NCBI RefSeq assembly: GCF_900103545.1
Contig: NZ_FNHH01000002.1
Location: 62,001-126,000 of the forward strand
Source: Daejeonella rubra
GTDB lineage: Bacteria > Bacteroidota > Bacteroidia > Sphingobacteriales > Sphingobacteriaceae
Direction: 5' to 3'
DNA: 64,000 nucleotides
The notes under the pieces were generated by a model. That model was not told the DNA's origin. It saw nothing but the letters and a program-made list of their open reading frames with translations, and searched no databases. This document shows, one piece after another, positions 47,256-55,511 of the stretch. Each line of letters opens with the position of its first letter. Positions within the stretch are counted from its first letter, which is position 1. Both the position numbers and the translations under genes were made by a program.

Positions 47256-50200
47256 TTATAGTAATTTAGCCGGGATGAACTTTATGGTTCTGAGTAGTGG
47301 CCTTTGTTTTACATTTTTGGGTTCTGAAACGATATGAATATACAGATTATGTAATTTTCTATCAATTACCGGTTTAACTGAAATTGAAGTGTTTTTCTGC
47401 AAATTGAAAGTTCCATTATCTATAAAATTACCTTTCCCGATCAATAATCCTTTTTCTGAATCAAGGCGAAGTTCAATTGTATAATTTCCCGCTTGACCTT
47501 TTGAGATGTTCTCCAGTTCAACCTGGCTGATTCCTGAAAGATCTATCTGGTTCAATTTCAACCAGCCATTATTTTCCGGATAGACCAGGAAGCCACTATT
47601 GGTAGAATCTTTTAATGCAATTCTTGTTCTTTCTGTAAGTTCTCTGGCATTAAATATATTGCTTCGCAGATTAACACTTGCAGAACCTGATAGAGGTTTT
47701 AAACCTGATGCTCCCTGGTCAGTATAACTCGCATACAAACCGAAAATGGTATTTTCTCCATCAGTTGTTGAAGTTGCAGGCATGATTTTTCCCTGAATTG
47801 GAAGTGATGCTTTAGCGACTGCTTTGTTTTCTAAGGATAAAACCCATTGGGCGATCTTTTTAGAATCTGAATCACTCATAGTAGGGTGGGCTGACATTGC
47901 TACTTCTCCCCAAACTCCGCCACCACCTTTGATGATCTTTGCAGCCAAATAGCTGACCGCATTAGGATCTTTCTGGTATTTTGCAGATACCTGAGTGAAT
48001 GATGGTCCTATAGATTTCTTATCAACCTGATGGCATGCCTGGCAATCTGATTTAAGCATTAATGCCTGCCCTGCCTGAGTTTCAGAATAAGCCTGATGTC
48101 CCAGGGATGAACCTGCCAGGTCAGTACCTTTAGTATAATTATTAGCTACATAAACAGTGTTCTTGTTTACTACAGCACCCTGATCACTGACCAATACCTG
48201 GTAATCAACTGGTCTTCCCGCAAAGTAGAAGCTTCGGTTTCCTTTTAAAACGATATCAACCTTGGGGCCAGCATTACCGGCAGTAACCTCAATTGAGCTG
48301 CTATTAGAACTTGCCATCTGTTTGTCGGTCAGCTGAACGCTAACAGGGTATTCACCAGCCTTTGTGTAAATATATTCGATGGATGGAATTGTGGTGGTTT
48401 TCTTAACGCCATTGCCCAGGTCCCAAACATAATTTATCTCATCTCCGTCAGGATCATTGGCATCAACTTTAGCCTGCAGCTTATAAGGAACTAAGCCGCT
48501 GGTATTTTTTATGATGAGCTTATTGATTTTCGGAGGGCGGTTACCAGCTATATAATCAATCCTTGAAATTCCTGCATCATCATTCTTAGAGAACCATCCT
48601 TTACCATATTCTAATACATAAATTCTGCCATCAGGTCCTACTTCCATATCAACAGGAGCTGCAAAAGATGTAGACGGCATGAAATCTTCCATACTGTCAT
48701 AGTCTCCATTGGGCTTCATTGTAACAGGTTTGATCCAATTTCTGATCCACTCGTAAAAAAACAGTTTGTTATTATAATAATCCGGATATCTGGTTTCTTT
48801 AGGATACAGTTCATTATGATATACAGGTCCCGCCATAGCAGTCCTTCCGCCTGTTCCAAGCTTTGGGAATTCTTTTGATACGGCGTATGGATACCATATA
48901 AATGCCGGCTGAACCGGTGGAAGATTTTTTAAGCCTGTATTATTCGGGGAATTATTTACGGGTTTTTCCGGGTCGAATGCAGCTCCGGCTGTTCCTGTTT
49001 TATAATCGTATTCTCTGTATGGATAGTTTTTGCCAACAAAATATGGCCAGCCGAAGAAACCGGCATTTCTCGCCTGATTTAATTCATCATAACCTCTTGT
49101 TCCGCGTTCCGGACTATCAGCATTTGCATCGGGACCAACCTCACCCCAGTATAGAAATCCTGTTTTACTATCAACAGAGATACGGTATGGATTACGGTTA
49201 CCCATTACATAGATCTCAGGCCTTGTACCCGGAGTATTGGGCGGGAATAAATTGCCCTGAGGTATCTCATAGCTGCCATCTTCCTTTACCCTGATCCTCA
49301 TGATCTTTCCCCGAAGGTCGTTGGTATTCCCTGAAGATCTGCCTGCATCGTATTGCTCTAGTCCGGGTCTGTTGTCCATTGGCCCATATCCTTTATTGAC
49401 AAATTGTTGCTTTGGAACATCAAATGGCGTAGTATTATCACCTGAAGAGACATACAATAAACCATCTGGTCCGAAGGCGATTGATCCACCAGTATGACAA
49501 CATATTTCCCTTTGAGAAGCGACATCTAATATGACCTTTTCAGATGAAACATCTAATTTGTCGTTTATAAACTTGAACCTAGACAGGCGGTTAACGGAAA
49601 TACCTATCGGACTATAATATATGTAAACAAAATTATTTTCCTTGAACTTCGGATCTGCTGCCAGCCCCAAAACACCCTCCTCTGCATTCACACCCTTTAC
49701 TGAAGTTTGAGAATAGGTTTTTAATACTCCAGCCTGGCTAACACTTTTTGTACTTGCTTTATATAGCATGATCTCTCCTCTTCTTTGAACCAGTAGGATG
49801 TCCAGATTAGGAAGAATGGTCATTTCTGTTGGTTCAAACAATGTTCCAACAGTTAAAACAGTTTTCACCAGACGATTCTCTTCCGGTACTTTTGGTGTTA
49901 AAGCTTTTGAATAATTCAGGGGAGTATTATTTCCGATGGCATATTTAATCCCTCCCAGAACATGTTTCAGATATAATGGGTCTGAGTAAGATTCGTTGGT
50001 ATGCCCCAATCCTGTGTAAAAAGCTCTGCCACCATCAAATTCATGAAACCAGGATATCGGATGATTTTCGCCATTCTTACCTCCCTGGTAGCTTTTCTCA
50101 TCCAGCGAAATAAGTACCTTAACATTCTTGTTCAGTTCTTTGTAGTTATACCACTCATCTTTTCGTATCCATTTTTCAGGAAGGTGTTTTGATGAAATAT

Positions 50201-50657
50201 GGGTTTTGTCAACCACATTTAAGGTTGCATCCTGAATTTGCGGGTGACTCAGGAAATAGCCGCCTGCCAATTTTCCATACCAGGGCCAGTCATATTCTGT
50301 ATCCGCTGCAGCATGAATCCCTGCATAGCCTCCTCCTGCCTGAATAAATCGTTCAAAACTGATCTGCTGAGGGCTATTTAATACATTGCCGGTGGTGTTC
50401 AGGAAAATTACCGCCGAATATTTTTTTAGTGAATCTTCATTGAAATAATTTTCATTCTCGGTGGTATCAACCAGAAATCCATTTTCTTTACCCAGTTTAA
50501 TGAGGGCTATTTTTCCTGCATTGATCGATTCATGTCGGTATCCTGCTGTTTTACTAAAAACAAGTACCCTTGGCTTAACAGTCTGTTTCCAGGTGTTAAA
50601 AGCGAATAGTGAAAGTACGACGATTACTGCCGGTATTAGTTTTGTTTTATTTATCAT
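47256..50657 (-). CDS. Secreted ThuA - PQQ sugar dehydrogenase-like - PKD - cytochrome c - carbohydrate-binding fusion
   Basis: A 1133-residue exported protein. Order: signal peptide (1-21); ThuA-like domain (about 28-245: RVLVFSKTAGYRHESI, GGGYAGIHAAADTEYDW, ALYTGLGH-like AFYTGLGHTNES); a soluble-glucose-dehydrogenase-type six-bladed propeller (about 265-700: GGSIAFGPDGLLYVSSGDNT, DNRPGLEQYDAG, MGNRNPYRISVD); PKD (about 715-795); cytochrome c (CQACH, axial Met in EVAMSAHP, about 845-935); C-terminal CBM6-like domain. ThuA in rhizobia takes part in 3-keto-disaccharide use. The fusion would oxidise sugar and pass electrons to its own haem. Such fusions are known in Bacteroidota but unstudied. 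Confidence 0.88.
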   Translation of the reverse strand: MINKTKLIPAVIVVLSLFAFNTWKQTVKPRVLVFSKTAGYRHESINAGKIALIKLGKENGFLVDTTENENYFNEDSLKKYSAVIFLNTTGNVLNSPQQISFERFIQAGGGYAGIHAAADTEYDWPWYGKLAGGYFLSHPQIQDATLNVVDKTHISSKHLPEKWIRKDEWYNYKELNKNVKVLISLDEKSYQGGKNGENHPISWFHEFDGGRAFYTGLGHTNESYSDPLYLKHVLGGIKYAIGNNTPLNYSKALTPKVPEENRLVKTVLTVGTLFEPTEMTILPNLDILLVQRRGEIMLYKASTKSVSQAGVLKTYSQTSVKGVNAEEGVLGLAADPKFKENNFVYIYYSPIGISVNRLSRFKFINDKLDVSSEKVILDVASQREICCHTGGSIAFGPDGLLYVSSGDNTTPFDVPKQQFVNKGYGPMDNRPGLEQYDAGRSSGNTNDLRGKIMRIRVKEDGSYEIPQGNLFPPNTPGTRPEIYVMGNRNPYRISVDSKTGFLYWGEVGPDANADSPERGTRGYDELNQARNAGFFGWPYFVGKNYPYREYDYKTGTAGAAFDPEKPVNNSPNNTGLKNLPPVQPAFIWYPYAVSKEFPKLGTGGRTAMAGPVYHNELYPKETRYPDYYNNKLFFYEWIRNWIKPVTMKPNGDYDSMEDFMPSTSFAAPVDMEVGPDGRIYVLEYGKGWFSKNDDAGISRIDYIAGNRPPKINKLIIKNTSGLVPYKLQAKVDANDPDGDEINYVWDLGNGVKKTTTIPSIEYIYTKAGEYPVSVQLTDKQMASSNSSSIEVTAGNAGPKVDIVLKGNRSFYFAGRPVDYQVLVSDQGAVVNKNTVYVANNYTKGTDLAGSSLGHQAYSETQAGQALMLKSDCQACHQVDKKSIGPSFTQVSAKYQKDPNAVSYLAAKIIKGGGGVWGEVAMSAHPTMSDSDSKKIAQWVLSLENKAVAKASLPIQGKIMPATSTTDGENTIFGLYASYTDQGASGLKPLSGSASVNLRSNIFNARELTERTRIALKDSTNSGFLVYPENNGWLKLNQIDLSGISQVELENISKGQAGNYTIELRLDSEKGLLIGKGNFIDNGTFNLQKNTSISVKPVIDRKLHNLYIHIVSEPKNVKQRPLLRTIKFIPAKLL

Positions 50658-50731
50658 TTTTATGATTGATTGTCTTTTATCTCTCTTTTTGGGATTTATT
50701 TATTTAATGTTCATTTCAATCTTATTCTGGT

Positions 50732-50758
50732 ATATTTTAAGAAAAAAACTTAAAATAT
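50732..50758. promoter_or_regulatory. Perfect inverted repeat, candidate operator
   Basis: ATATTTTAAG (50732-50741) and CTTAAAATAT (50749-50758) flank seven A residues, 75 nt upstream of the ThuA fusion start. Confidence 0.5.
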
Positions 50759-50867
50759 TAGAAGTTCAGGAATACTTTGATTTACGGATGAATATTCAAC
50801 GATGAAATTTAATTGAGTATGAATATTAAAAATAAAAATATACATTTATTTTAAACAAACTAATAGA

Positions 50868-50907
50868 AATTACCCAATCCACAAATCAACAGACTGGGTT
50901 ATTTTTT
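50868..50907 (+). terminator. Terminator-like hairpin in the transporter leader
   Basis: AATTACCCA (50868-50876) pairs at 8 of 9 positions with TGGGTTATT (50895-50903), followed by TTTT. It lies 120 nt before the MFS start and no gene ends just upstream. Confidence 0.4.
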
Positions 50908-51029
50908 AAATGATGTATTTAGATGATCGGCTTTGAATTGAGGGAAACTTAACCTGTTATTTTATTTTTTAAAGATTTTAATGCTAATTTTTCTCCATTC
51001 AATTTCAAAACAACCGAATTCAAAAGAAT

Positions 51030-52277
51030 ATGATCCTAAGTAACCGAATTAAATTATCATTCATGATGTTCCTCGAATTCTTTATCTGGGGCTCATGGTT
51101 TGTTACTCTTGGAACATTTTTGGGAAAAGACCTTCTTGCCGATGGTTCACAAAGCGCAGCAGTTTTTTCAACTCAATCATTTGGGGCTATAATCGCACCA
51201 TTCATTATTGGTATGATTGCCGACCGTTACTTCAACGCTGAAAAGATCCTTGGTTTCCTGCATCTTATAGGGGCTGTTTTAATGTTTCAAATGTACAATT
51301 CTACTGATTTTGCAGATTTCTACCCCTATGTATTTGCATATATGATCATGTTCATGCCGACACTGGCACTTGTTAATTCTGTTTCCTTTAATCAGATGAA
51401 AGATCCTGAGAAAGAATTTTCATCGATCAGGATATGGGGAACAATCGGCTGGATCGTAGCTGGTTTATGTATTAGCTTTTTATTTCACTGGGATTCAGCA
51501 GAGGCTGTTTCTGAAGGACTATTGAGAAATACATTTCTGATGGCATGTATCGCCTCTATCACACTTGGGATATTTAGTTTTACTCTTCCTGCCACTCCTC
51601 CAACAATAATTAAGGGGGAGAAAGTTACTTTTTCAGATATTCTTGGCTTAGATGCGCTCAAATTATTAAACAACAAAAACTTTTTGATCTTCTTTATATC
51701 TTCCATTCTTATCTGCATTCCGCTTGCTTTTTACTATCAGAATGCCAACCTTTTCTTATCAGAACTCGGAATGGAAAATCCAACAGGTAAAATGACGATC
51801 GGACAGATATCTGAAGTGTTATTTCTTTTATTATTGCCTGTTTTCTTTTCCAGATTCGGTTTCAAGAAAACAATTCTGGTTGGTATGATCGCCTGGGCCC
51901 TCAGATACACATTGTTTGCATACGGTAATGCAAATGAGCTCTCTTCAATGCTGCTGGTTGGTATCGCTCTGCATGGCATATGTTACGATTTCTTCTTTGT
52001 TTCCGGACAGATATATACGAATTCAAAAGCTGGCGAAAAATATAAAAGCGCCGCACAAGGTTTAATTACACTGGCTACTTATGGTGCAGGAATGCTGATC
52101 GGTTTCTGGGTTGCAGGTTTTGTAAGTGATGAATATAAACTTTCAGATACAAGCCATGATTGGGAGAAGATATGGATGGTAGCTGCTGGAATAGCAGCTG
52201 CAGTAGCCGTGCTTTTTGTCATTACATTTAATCAGGACAAGGAAGATGCTCTTAAACATAAAGAGGAGGTATCTTAA
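51030..52277 (+). CDS. Nucleoside:H+ symporter-like MFS transporter
   Basis: A 415-residue inner-membrane carrier with twelve hydrophobic helices. The N-terminus LSFMMFLEFFIWGSWFVTLGTFL, GMIADRYFNAEKILGFLHL (MFS loop 2-3 motif) and FSSIRIWGTIGWIVAGL are typical of the NupG/NHS family. In Bacteroidota such carriers often sit in sugar-oxidation gene sets, so the cargo could be a sugar or keto sugar rather than a nucleoside. It heads the plus-strand operon; the next gene starts 5 nt after its stop. Confidence 0.88.
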   Translation: MILSNRIKLSFMMFLEFFIWGSWFVTLGTFLGKDLLADGSQSAAVFSTQSFGAIIAPFIIGMIADRYFNAEKILGFLHLIGAVLMFQMYNSTDFADFYPYVFAYMIMFMPTLALVNSVSFNQMKDPEKEFSSIRIWGTIGWIVAGLCISFLFHWDSAEAVSEGLLRNTFLMACIASITLGIFSFTLPATPPTIIKGEKVTFSDILGLDALKLLNNKNFLIFFISSILICIPLAFYYQNANLFLSELGMENPTGKMTIGQISEVLFLLLLPVFFSRFGFKKTILVGMIAWALRYTLFAYGNANELSSMLLVGIALHGICYDFFFVSGQIYTNSKAGEKYKSAAQGLITLATYGAGMLIGFWVAGFVSDEYKLSDTSHDWEKIWMVAAGIAAAVAVLFVITFNQDKEDALKHKEEVS

Positions 52278-52282
52278 GAACA

Positions 52283-53164
52283 ATGATAAATTTATATAGG
52301 AATCGCAGGCAAGCGATTAAAAATATTCTAGCCGGAACTGCATTCGTAGGTGCTGCAGGTTCGCTTTCTTCTTTCAAAATGAAAACTAATTTTCAAGCTT
52401 TAAAAGGCAATATCAACCATTCTGTTTGCCGGTGGTGCTTTAATTCTCTAACCATTGATGAGCTATGTAAATTGGCTAAGGAAATTGGGCTTCAGGGTAT
52501 AGATCTGGTTGGGCCAAAAGACTGGCCGGTACTTCAAAAATATGGTTTACAATCGACCATGTGTAATGGAGCTGAAATAAGTCTTGAAGAGGGGTGGAAC
52601 AATAAAATGAATCATTCAGTTCTTTTAAAGAATTACCGGGAAATGATTCCTCTTGTTGCAAAAGCAGGATATAAGAATCTGATCTGTTTCAGTGGCAACA
52701 GAAATGGCCTGGATGATGAAACTGGCCTGAATAATTCTGCTGATGGCTTAAAGCAGCTCATGCCTCTTGCTGAAAAGCATCATGTTACCATTGTAATGGA
52801 GCTGTTAAATAGCAAGATCGATCATAAGGATTATCAATGTGATAAAACTAAATGGGGAGTGGAACTCGCAAAAATGATCGGTTCTGATAATTTCAAACTA
52901 TTGTACGATATTTATCATATGCAGATTGATGAAGGAGATGTGATCAGGACGATCAGGGAAAACCATCAATATATTGCCCACTATCATACAGCTGGAGTAC
53001 CCGGAAGGAATGAGATCGATGATACGCAGGAATTAAATTACCCGGCAATCATGAAAGCTATTCATTCAATGGGTTTTAAGGGTTATGTAGCTCAGGAATT
53101 TATTCCGCTTCATGCTGATAAGGCAGATTCCCTAAGGACTGCTGTAAGGATCTGTGATGTTTGA
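52283..53164 (+). CDS. Exported hydroxypyruvate isomerase-like TIM-barrel enzyme
   Basis: A 293-residue TIM-barrel isomerase with an N-terminal leader YRNRRQAIKNILAGTAFVGAAGS that has twin arginines and a hydrophobic stretch, so it is probably exported by Tat. The barrel shows VIVMELLNSKIDHKDYQC-like TIVMELLN (Glu ligand), LLYDIYHMQIDEGD (Asp and His), YIAHYHTAGVPGRNEID (His) and VAQEFIP (Glu), the pattern of hydroxypyruvate isomerase relatives. It follows the transporter by 5 nt and precedes the GMC dehydrogenase by 50 nt, suggesting work on its keto-sugar product. Confidence 0.87.
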   Translation: MINLYRNRRQAIKNILAGTAFVGAAGSLSSFKMKTNFQALKGNINHSVCRWCFNSLTIDELCKLAKEIGLQGIDLVGPKDWPVLQKYGLQSTMCNGAEISLEEGWNNKMNHSVLLKNYREMIPLVAKAGYKNLICFSGNRNGLDDETGLNNSADGLKQLMPLAEKHHVTIVMELLNSKIDHKDYQCDKTKWGVELAKMIGSDNFKLLYDIYHMQIDEGDVIRTIRENHQYIAHYHTAGVPGRNEIDDTQELNYPAIMKAIHSMGFKGYVAQEFIPLHADKADSLRTAVRICDV

Positions 53165-53214
53165 AGAATGAATATTGAATGAAGAACAAGGATTAGAGAA
53201 TTAAAATTAAATAT

Positions 53215-54894
53215 ATGGCTGATAATATTTATGATGCAATTGTCATCGGTTCAGGAATAAGCGGTGGCTGGGCTGCCAAAGAACTTACTGAAAAGGGACT
53301 TAAAACCATTATGCTTGAACGTGGAAGAAACATTGAGCATATTAAAGATTATGTAAGTGCTACGAAGAACCCATGGGATTTTCCTCACCGGGGCGGCCGT
53401 ACGCAGGAGATGATCGAAAATTATCCGGTTTTAAAGAGAGACTACGCGCTTAACGAAAAAAATCTTGATTTTTGGGCCAGCGATAAGGATAGTCCTTATA
53501 CGGAAGTAAAGCGTTTCGATTGGTACAGAGGCTACCATGTTGGTGGACGTTCTCTGATGTGGGGGCGCCAGAGTTATCGTTTGAGTGAAATGGATTTTGA
53601 GGCTAATGCCAAAGAAGGAATAGCCGTTGACTGGCCAATCAGATATAAGGATCTTGAAAAATGGTATGGTCATGTGGAGCGATTTGCAGGGATCAGTGGG
53701 TCAAGAGATGGGCTGTCGCAATTACCTGATGGTGATTTTCTTCCTCCTATGGAAATGAACGTGGTTGAAAAAGCAGTTGCTGCCCGCATCAAAGATCATT
53801 ATAAGGAAAGCAGACATATGTTAATCGGAAGGGCAGCTAACCTTACAAAGGCTATTCCAGGCCGAACAAATTGTCAGTATCGTAATAAATGCTGGTTAGG
53901 ATGCCCTTTTGGAGGATATTTTAGTACCCAGTCATCTACCTTGCCTGCAGCAGTTGCAACAGGAAATTTAACCTTGCGTCCATTTTCAATTGTGACAAAG
54001 ATCCTTTATGATAAGGATACCAAAAAGGCTACTGGGGTAGAGGTTCTGGATGCGGAAACCAACCAAACGTATGAATATTTTGCTAAAGTTATATTTCTGA
54101 ATGCCTCTACTCTAAACTCTACCTGGGTATTGATGAATTCAGCAACTGATGTTTGGGAAGGCGGACTAGGAAGCAGCAGTGGCGAACTGGGACATAACCT
54201 CATGGATCATCACTTCCGTTTGGGAGCATCCGGAAGGATGGAAGGGTTTGAGGATAAATATGTTTTTGGTCGCCGGCCGAATGGTATTTACATCCCTCGT
54301 TTCAGAAACCTGGGTAATGAAAAACGCGATTATATTCGTGGTTTTGGCTATCAGGGCGGAGCAGGCAGAGAAGGCTGGGGCCGTAATGTTGCAGAGTTAA
54401 GTATCGGTGGAGACTTCAAAGATGCATTATGCGAACCGGGAGGCTGGACAATGGGCATTACAGCCTTTGGTGAAACACTGCCTTACCATGAAAATAAAGT
54501 TACGCTCGATAAAACTAAGAAAGACAAATGGGGATTAAATATTCTTTCTATCGATGCTGAGATCAAACAGAACGAGATCAATATGAGGAAGGATATGATG
54601 GCCGACGGACAAGAGATGCTTGAAATGGCTGGATTAAAAGATGTAAAAACATTCGATACAGGTTATACACTCGGTATGGGAATACATGAAATGGGTACAG
54701 CACGTATGGGTCTGGATCCAAAAACATCTGTACTTAATAAGTTTAATCAGGTTTGGGATGCGACAAACGTATATGTTACAGATGGATCAGCGATGACCTC
54801 TGCAGCATGTCAAAATCCATCATTGACCTATATGGCTATGACTGCCCGTGCTGTCGATCATGCCTTTACCGAGTTGAAAAAAGGAAATATTTAA
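53215..54894 (+). CDS. GMC oxidoreductase, catalytic subunit of a glycoside 3-dehydrogenase-type complex
   Basis: A 559-residue FAD enzyme. The dinucleotide loop is IVIGSGISGGWAAKEL (12-17 GSGISG). C220-x5-C226-x3-C230 matches the cysteine pattern that holds a [3Fe-4S] cluster in bacterial FAD glucose dehydrogenases, which relay electrons to cytochrome c. The C-terminal GIHEMGTARMG and ACQNPSL supply the active-site histidine and asparagine. It has no signal peptide; in the known complexes the small subunit's Tat signal carries it out, and such a gene follows after 11 nt. The 3-oxidation of glycosides is inferred from DUF1080 and isomerase neighbours. Confidence 0.9.
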   Translation: MADNIYDAIVIGSGISGGWAAKELTEKGLKTIMLERGRNIEHIKDYVSATKNPWDFPHRGGRTQEMIENYPVLKRDYALNEKNLDFWASDKDSPYTEVKRFDWYRGYHVGGRSLMWGRQSYRLSEMDFEANAKEGIAVDWPIRYKDLEKWYGHVERFAGISGSRDGLSQLPDGDFLPPMEMNVVEKAVAARIKDHYKESRHMLIGRAANLTKAIPGRTNCQYRNKCWLGCPFGGYFSTQSSTLPAAVATGNLTLRPFSIVTKILYDKDTKKATGVEVLDAETNQTYEYFAKVIFLNASTLNSTWVLMNSATDVWEGGLGSSSGELGHNLMDHHFRLGASGRMEGFEDKYVFGRRPNGIYIPRFRNLGNEKRDYIRGFGYQGGAGREGWGRNVAELSIGGDFKDALCEPGGWTMGITAFGETLPYHENKVTLDKTKKDKWGLNILSIDAEIKQNEINMRKDMMADGQEMLEMAGLKDVKTFDTGYTLGMGIHEMGTARMGLDPKTSVLNKFNQVWDATNVYVTDGSAMTSAACQNPSLTYMAMTARAVDHAFTELKKGNI

Positions 54895-54905
54895 TTCAGG
54901 ATTTT

Positions 54906-55478
54906 ATGAACAGAAGAGAAGCAATATCACAGGTTAGCTGGATCCTGGGAGGTACAATTATAGGCTCAAGTATTTTTCTTGAGTATGGATGTAAATCAAG
55001 TCCTGAGCAGAAACCGGCATTTTTTGATCAAAAGACAGTTGACCTGCTCAATGAAATTGGAGAGACCATTTTGCCTCAAACAAGCACTCCAGGTGCTAAA
55101 GAAGCAAAAGTGGGTCAATTTATGGATATCATGGTAAAAGATTGCTATACCAAAGAACATCAGGGGATCTTTCTTGAGGGAATTAAATCCATTGATAAGG
55201 ATTGCAAAACTAAGACAGGTAAATCCTTTATGGATAGCAGTACTCTGGAGCGAACAAGCTTCCTGACAGAGCTCGATACGAAGCAAAAGGCATATATGGA
55301 AACTAAAAAAGCTGAAGAGCCGCCACATTATTTTAGAATGATGAAGGAACTTACACTTCTTGGATTCTTTACCTCAGAAATTGGATCAACAAAAGCACTC
55401 CGCTATGTAGAAACTCCCGGAAGTTTTGATGGTGATGTTCCCTATAAAAAAGGCGATCGTGCATGGGCAAATGCATAA
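54906..55478 (+). CDS. Gluconate 2-dehydrogenase subunit 3-family small subunit (Tat hitch-hiker)
   Basis: A 190-residue partner of the preceding GMC enzyme. The start at 54906 gives MNRREAISQVSWILGGTIIGSSIF, a twin-arginine leader; a longer frame from 54753 overlaps the GMC gene and is rejected. The domain has LLNEIGETILPQTSTPGAKEAKVGQFMDIMVKDCY and the late LTLLGFFTSEIGSTKALRY, both typical of the family. In studied dehydrogenases this subunit is needed for export and maturation of the catalytic subunit. A cysteine at the end of the leader (EYGC) is not a standard lipobox. Confidence 0.9.
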   Translation: MNRREAISQVSWILGGTIIGSSIFLEYGCKSSPEQKPAFFDQKTVDLLNEIGETILPQTSTPGAKEAKVGQFMDIMVKDCYTKEHQGIFLEGIKSIDKDCKTKTGKSFMDSSTLERTSFLTELDTKQKAYMETKKAEEPPHYFRMMKELTLLGFFTSEIGSTKALRYVETPGSFDGDVPYKKGDRAWANA

Positions 55479-55511
55479 TTATTAGTACGTTTTAATAATG
55501 AAAAAACTTGT

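Larger units (their letters stand above)
50658..51029. other. Divergent regulatory region of the sugar-oxidation island
   Basis: No gene. It separates the minus-strand ThuA fusion/galM unit from the plus-strand transporter operon. It holds a perfect 10-bp inverted repeat (50732-50758) and a terminator-like hairpin (50868-50907). Confidence 0.6.

Noticed and set aside
48902..49294. 130-codon plus-strand frame inside the ThuA/PQQ fusion
   Set aside because: Antisense shadow of the propeller domain, rich in residues typical of reverse-strand translation.
54753..54905. Upstream extension of the dehydrogenase small subunit
   Set aside because: It overlaps the end of the GMC gene in another frame, and the ATG at 54906 starts a clean twin-arginine leader.
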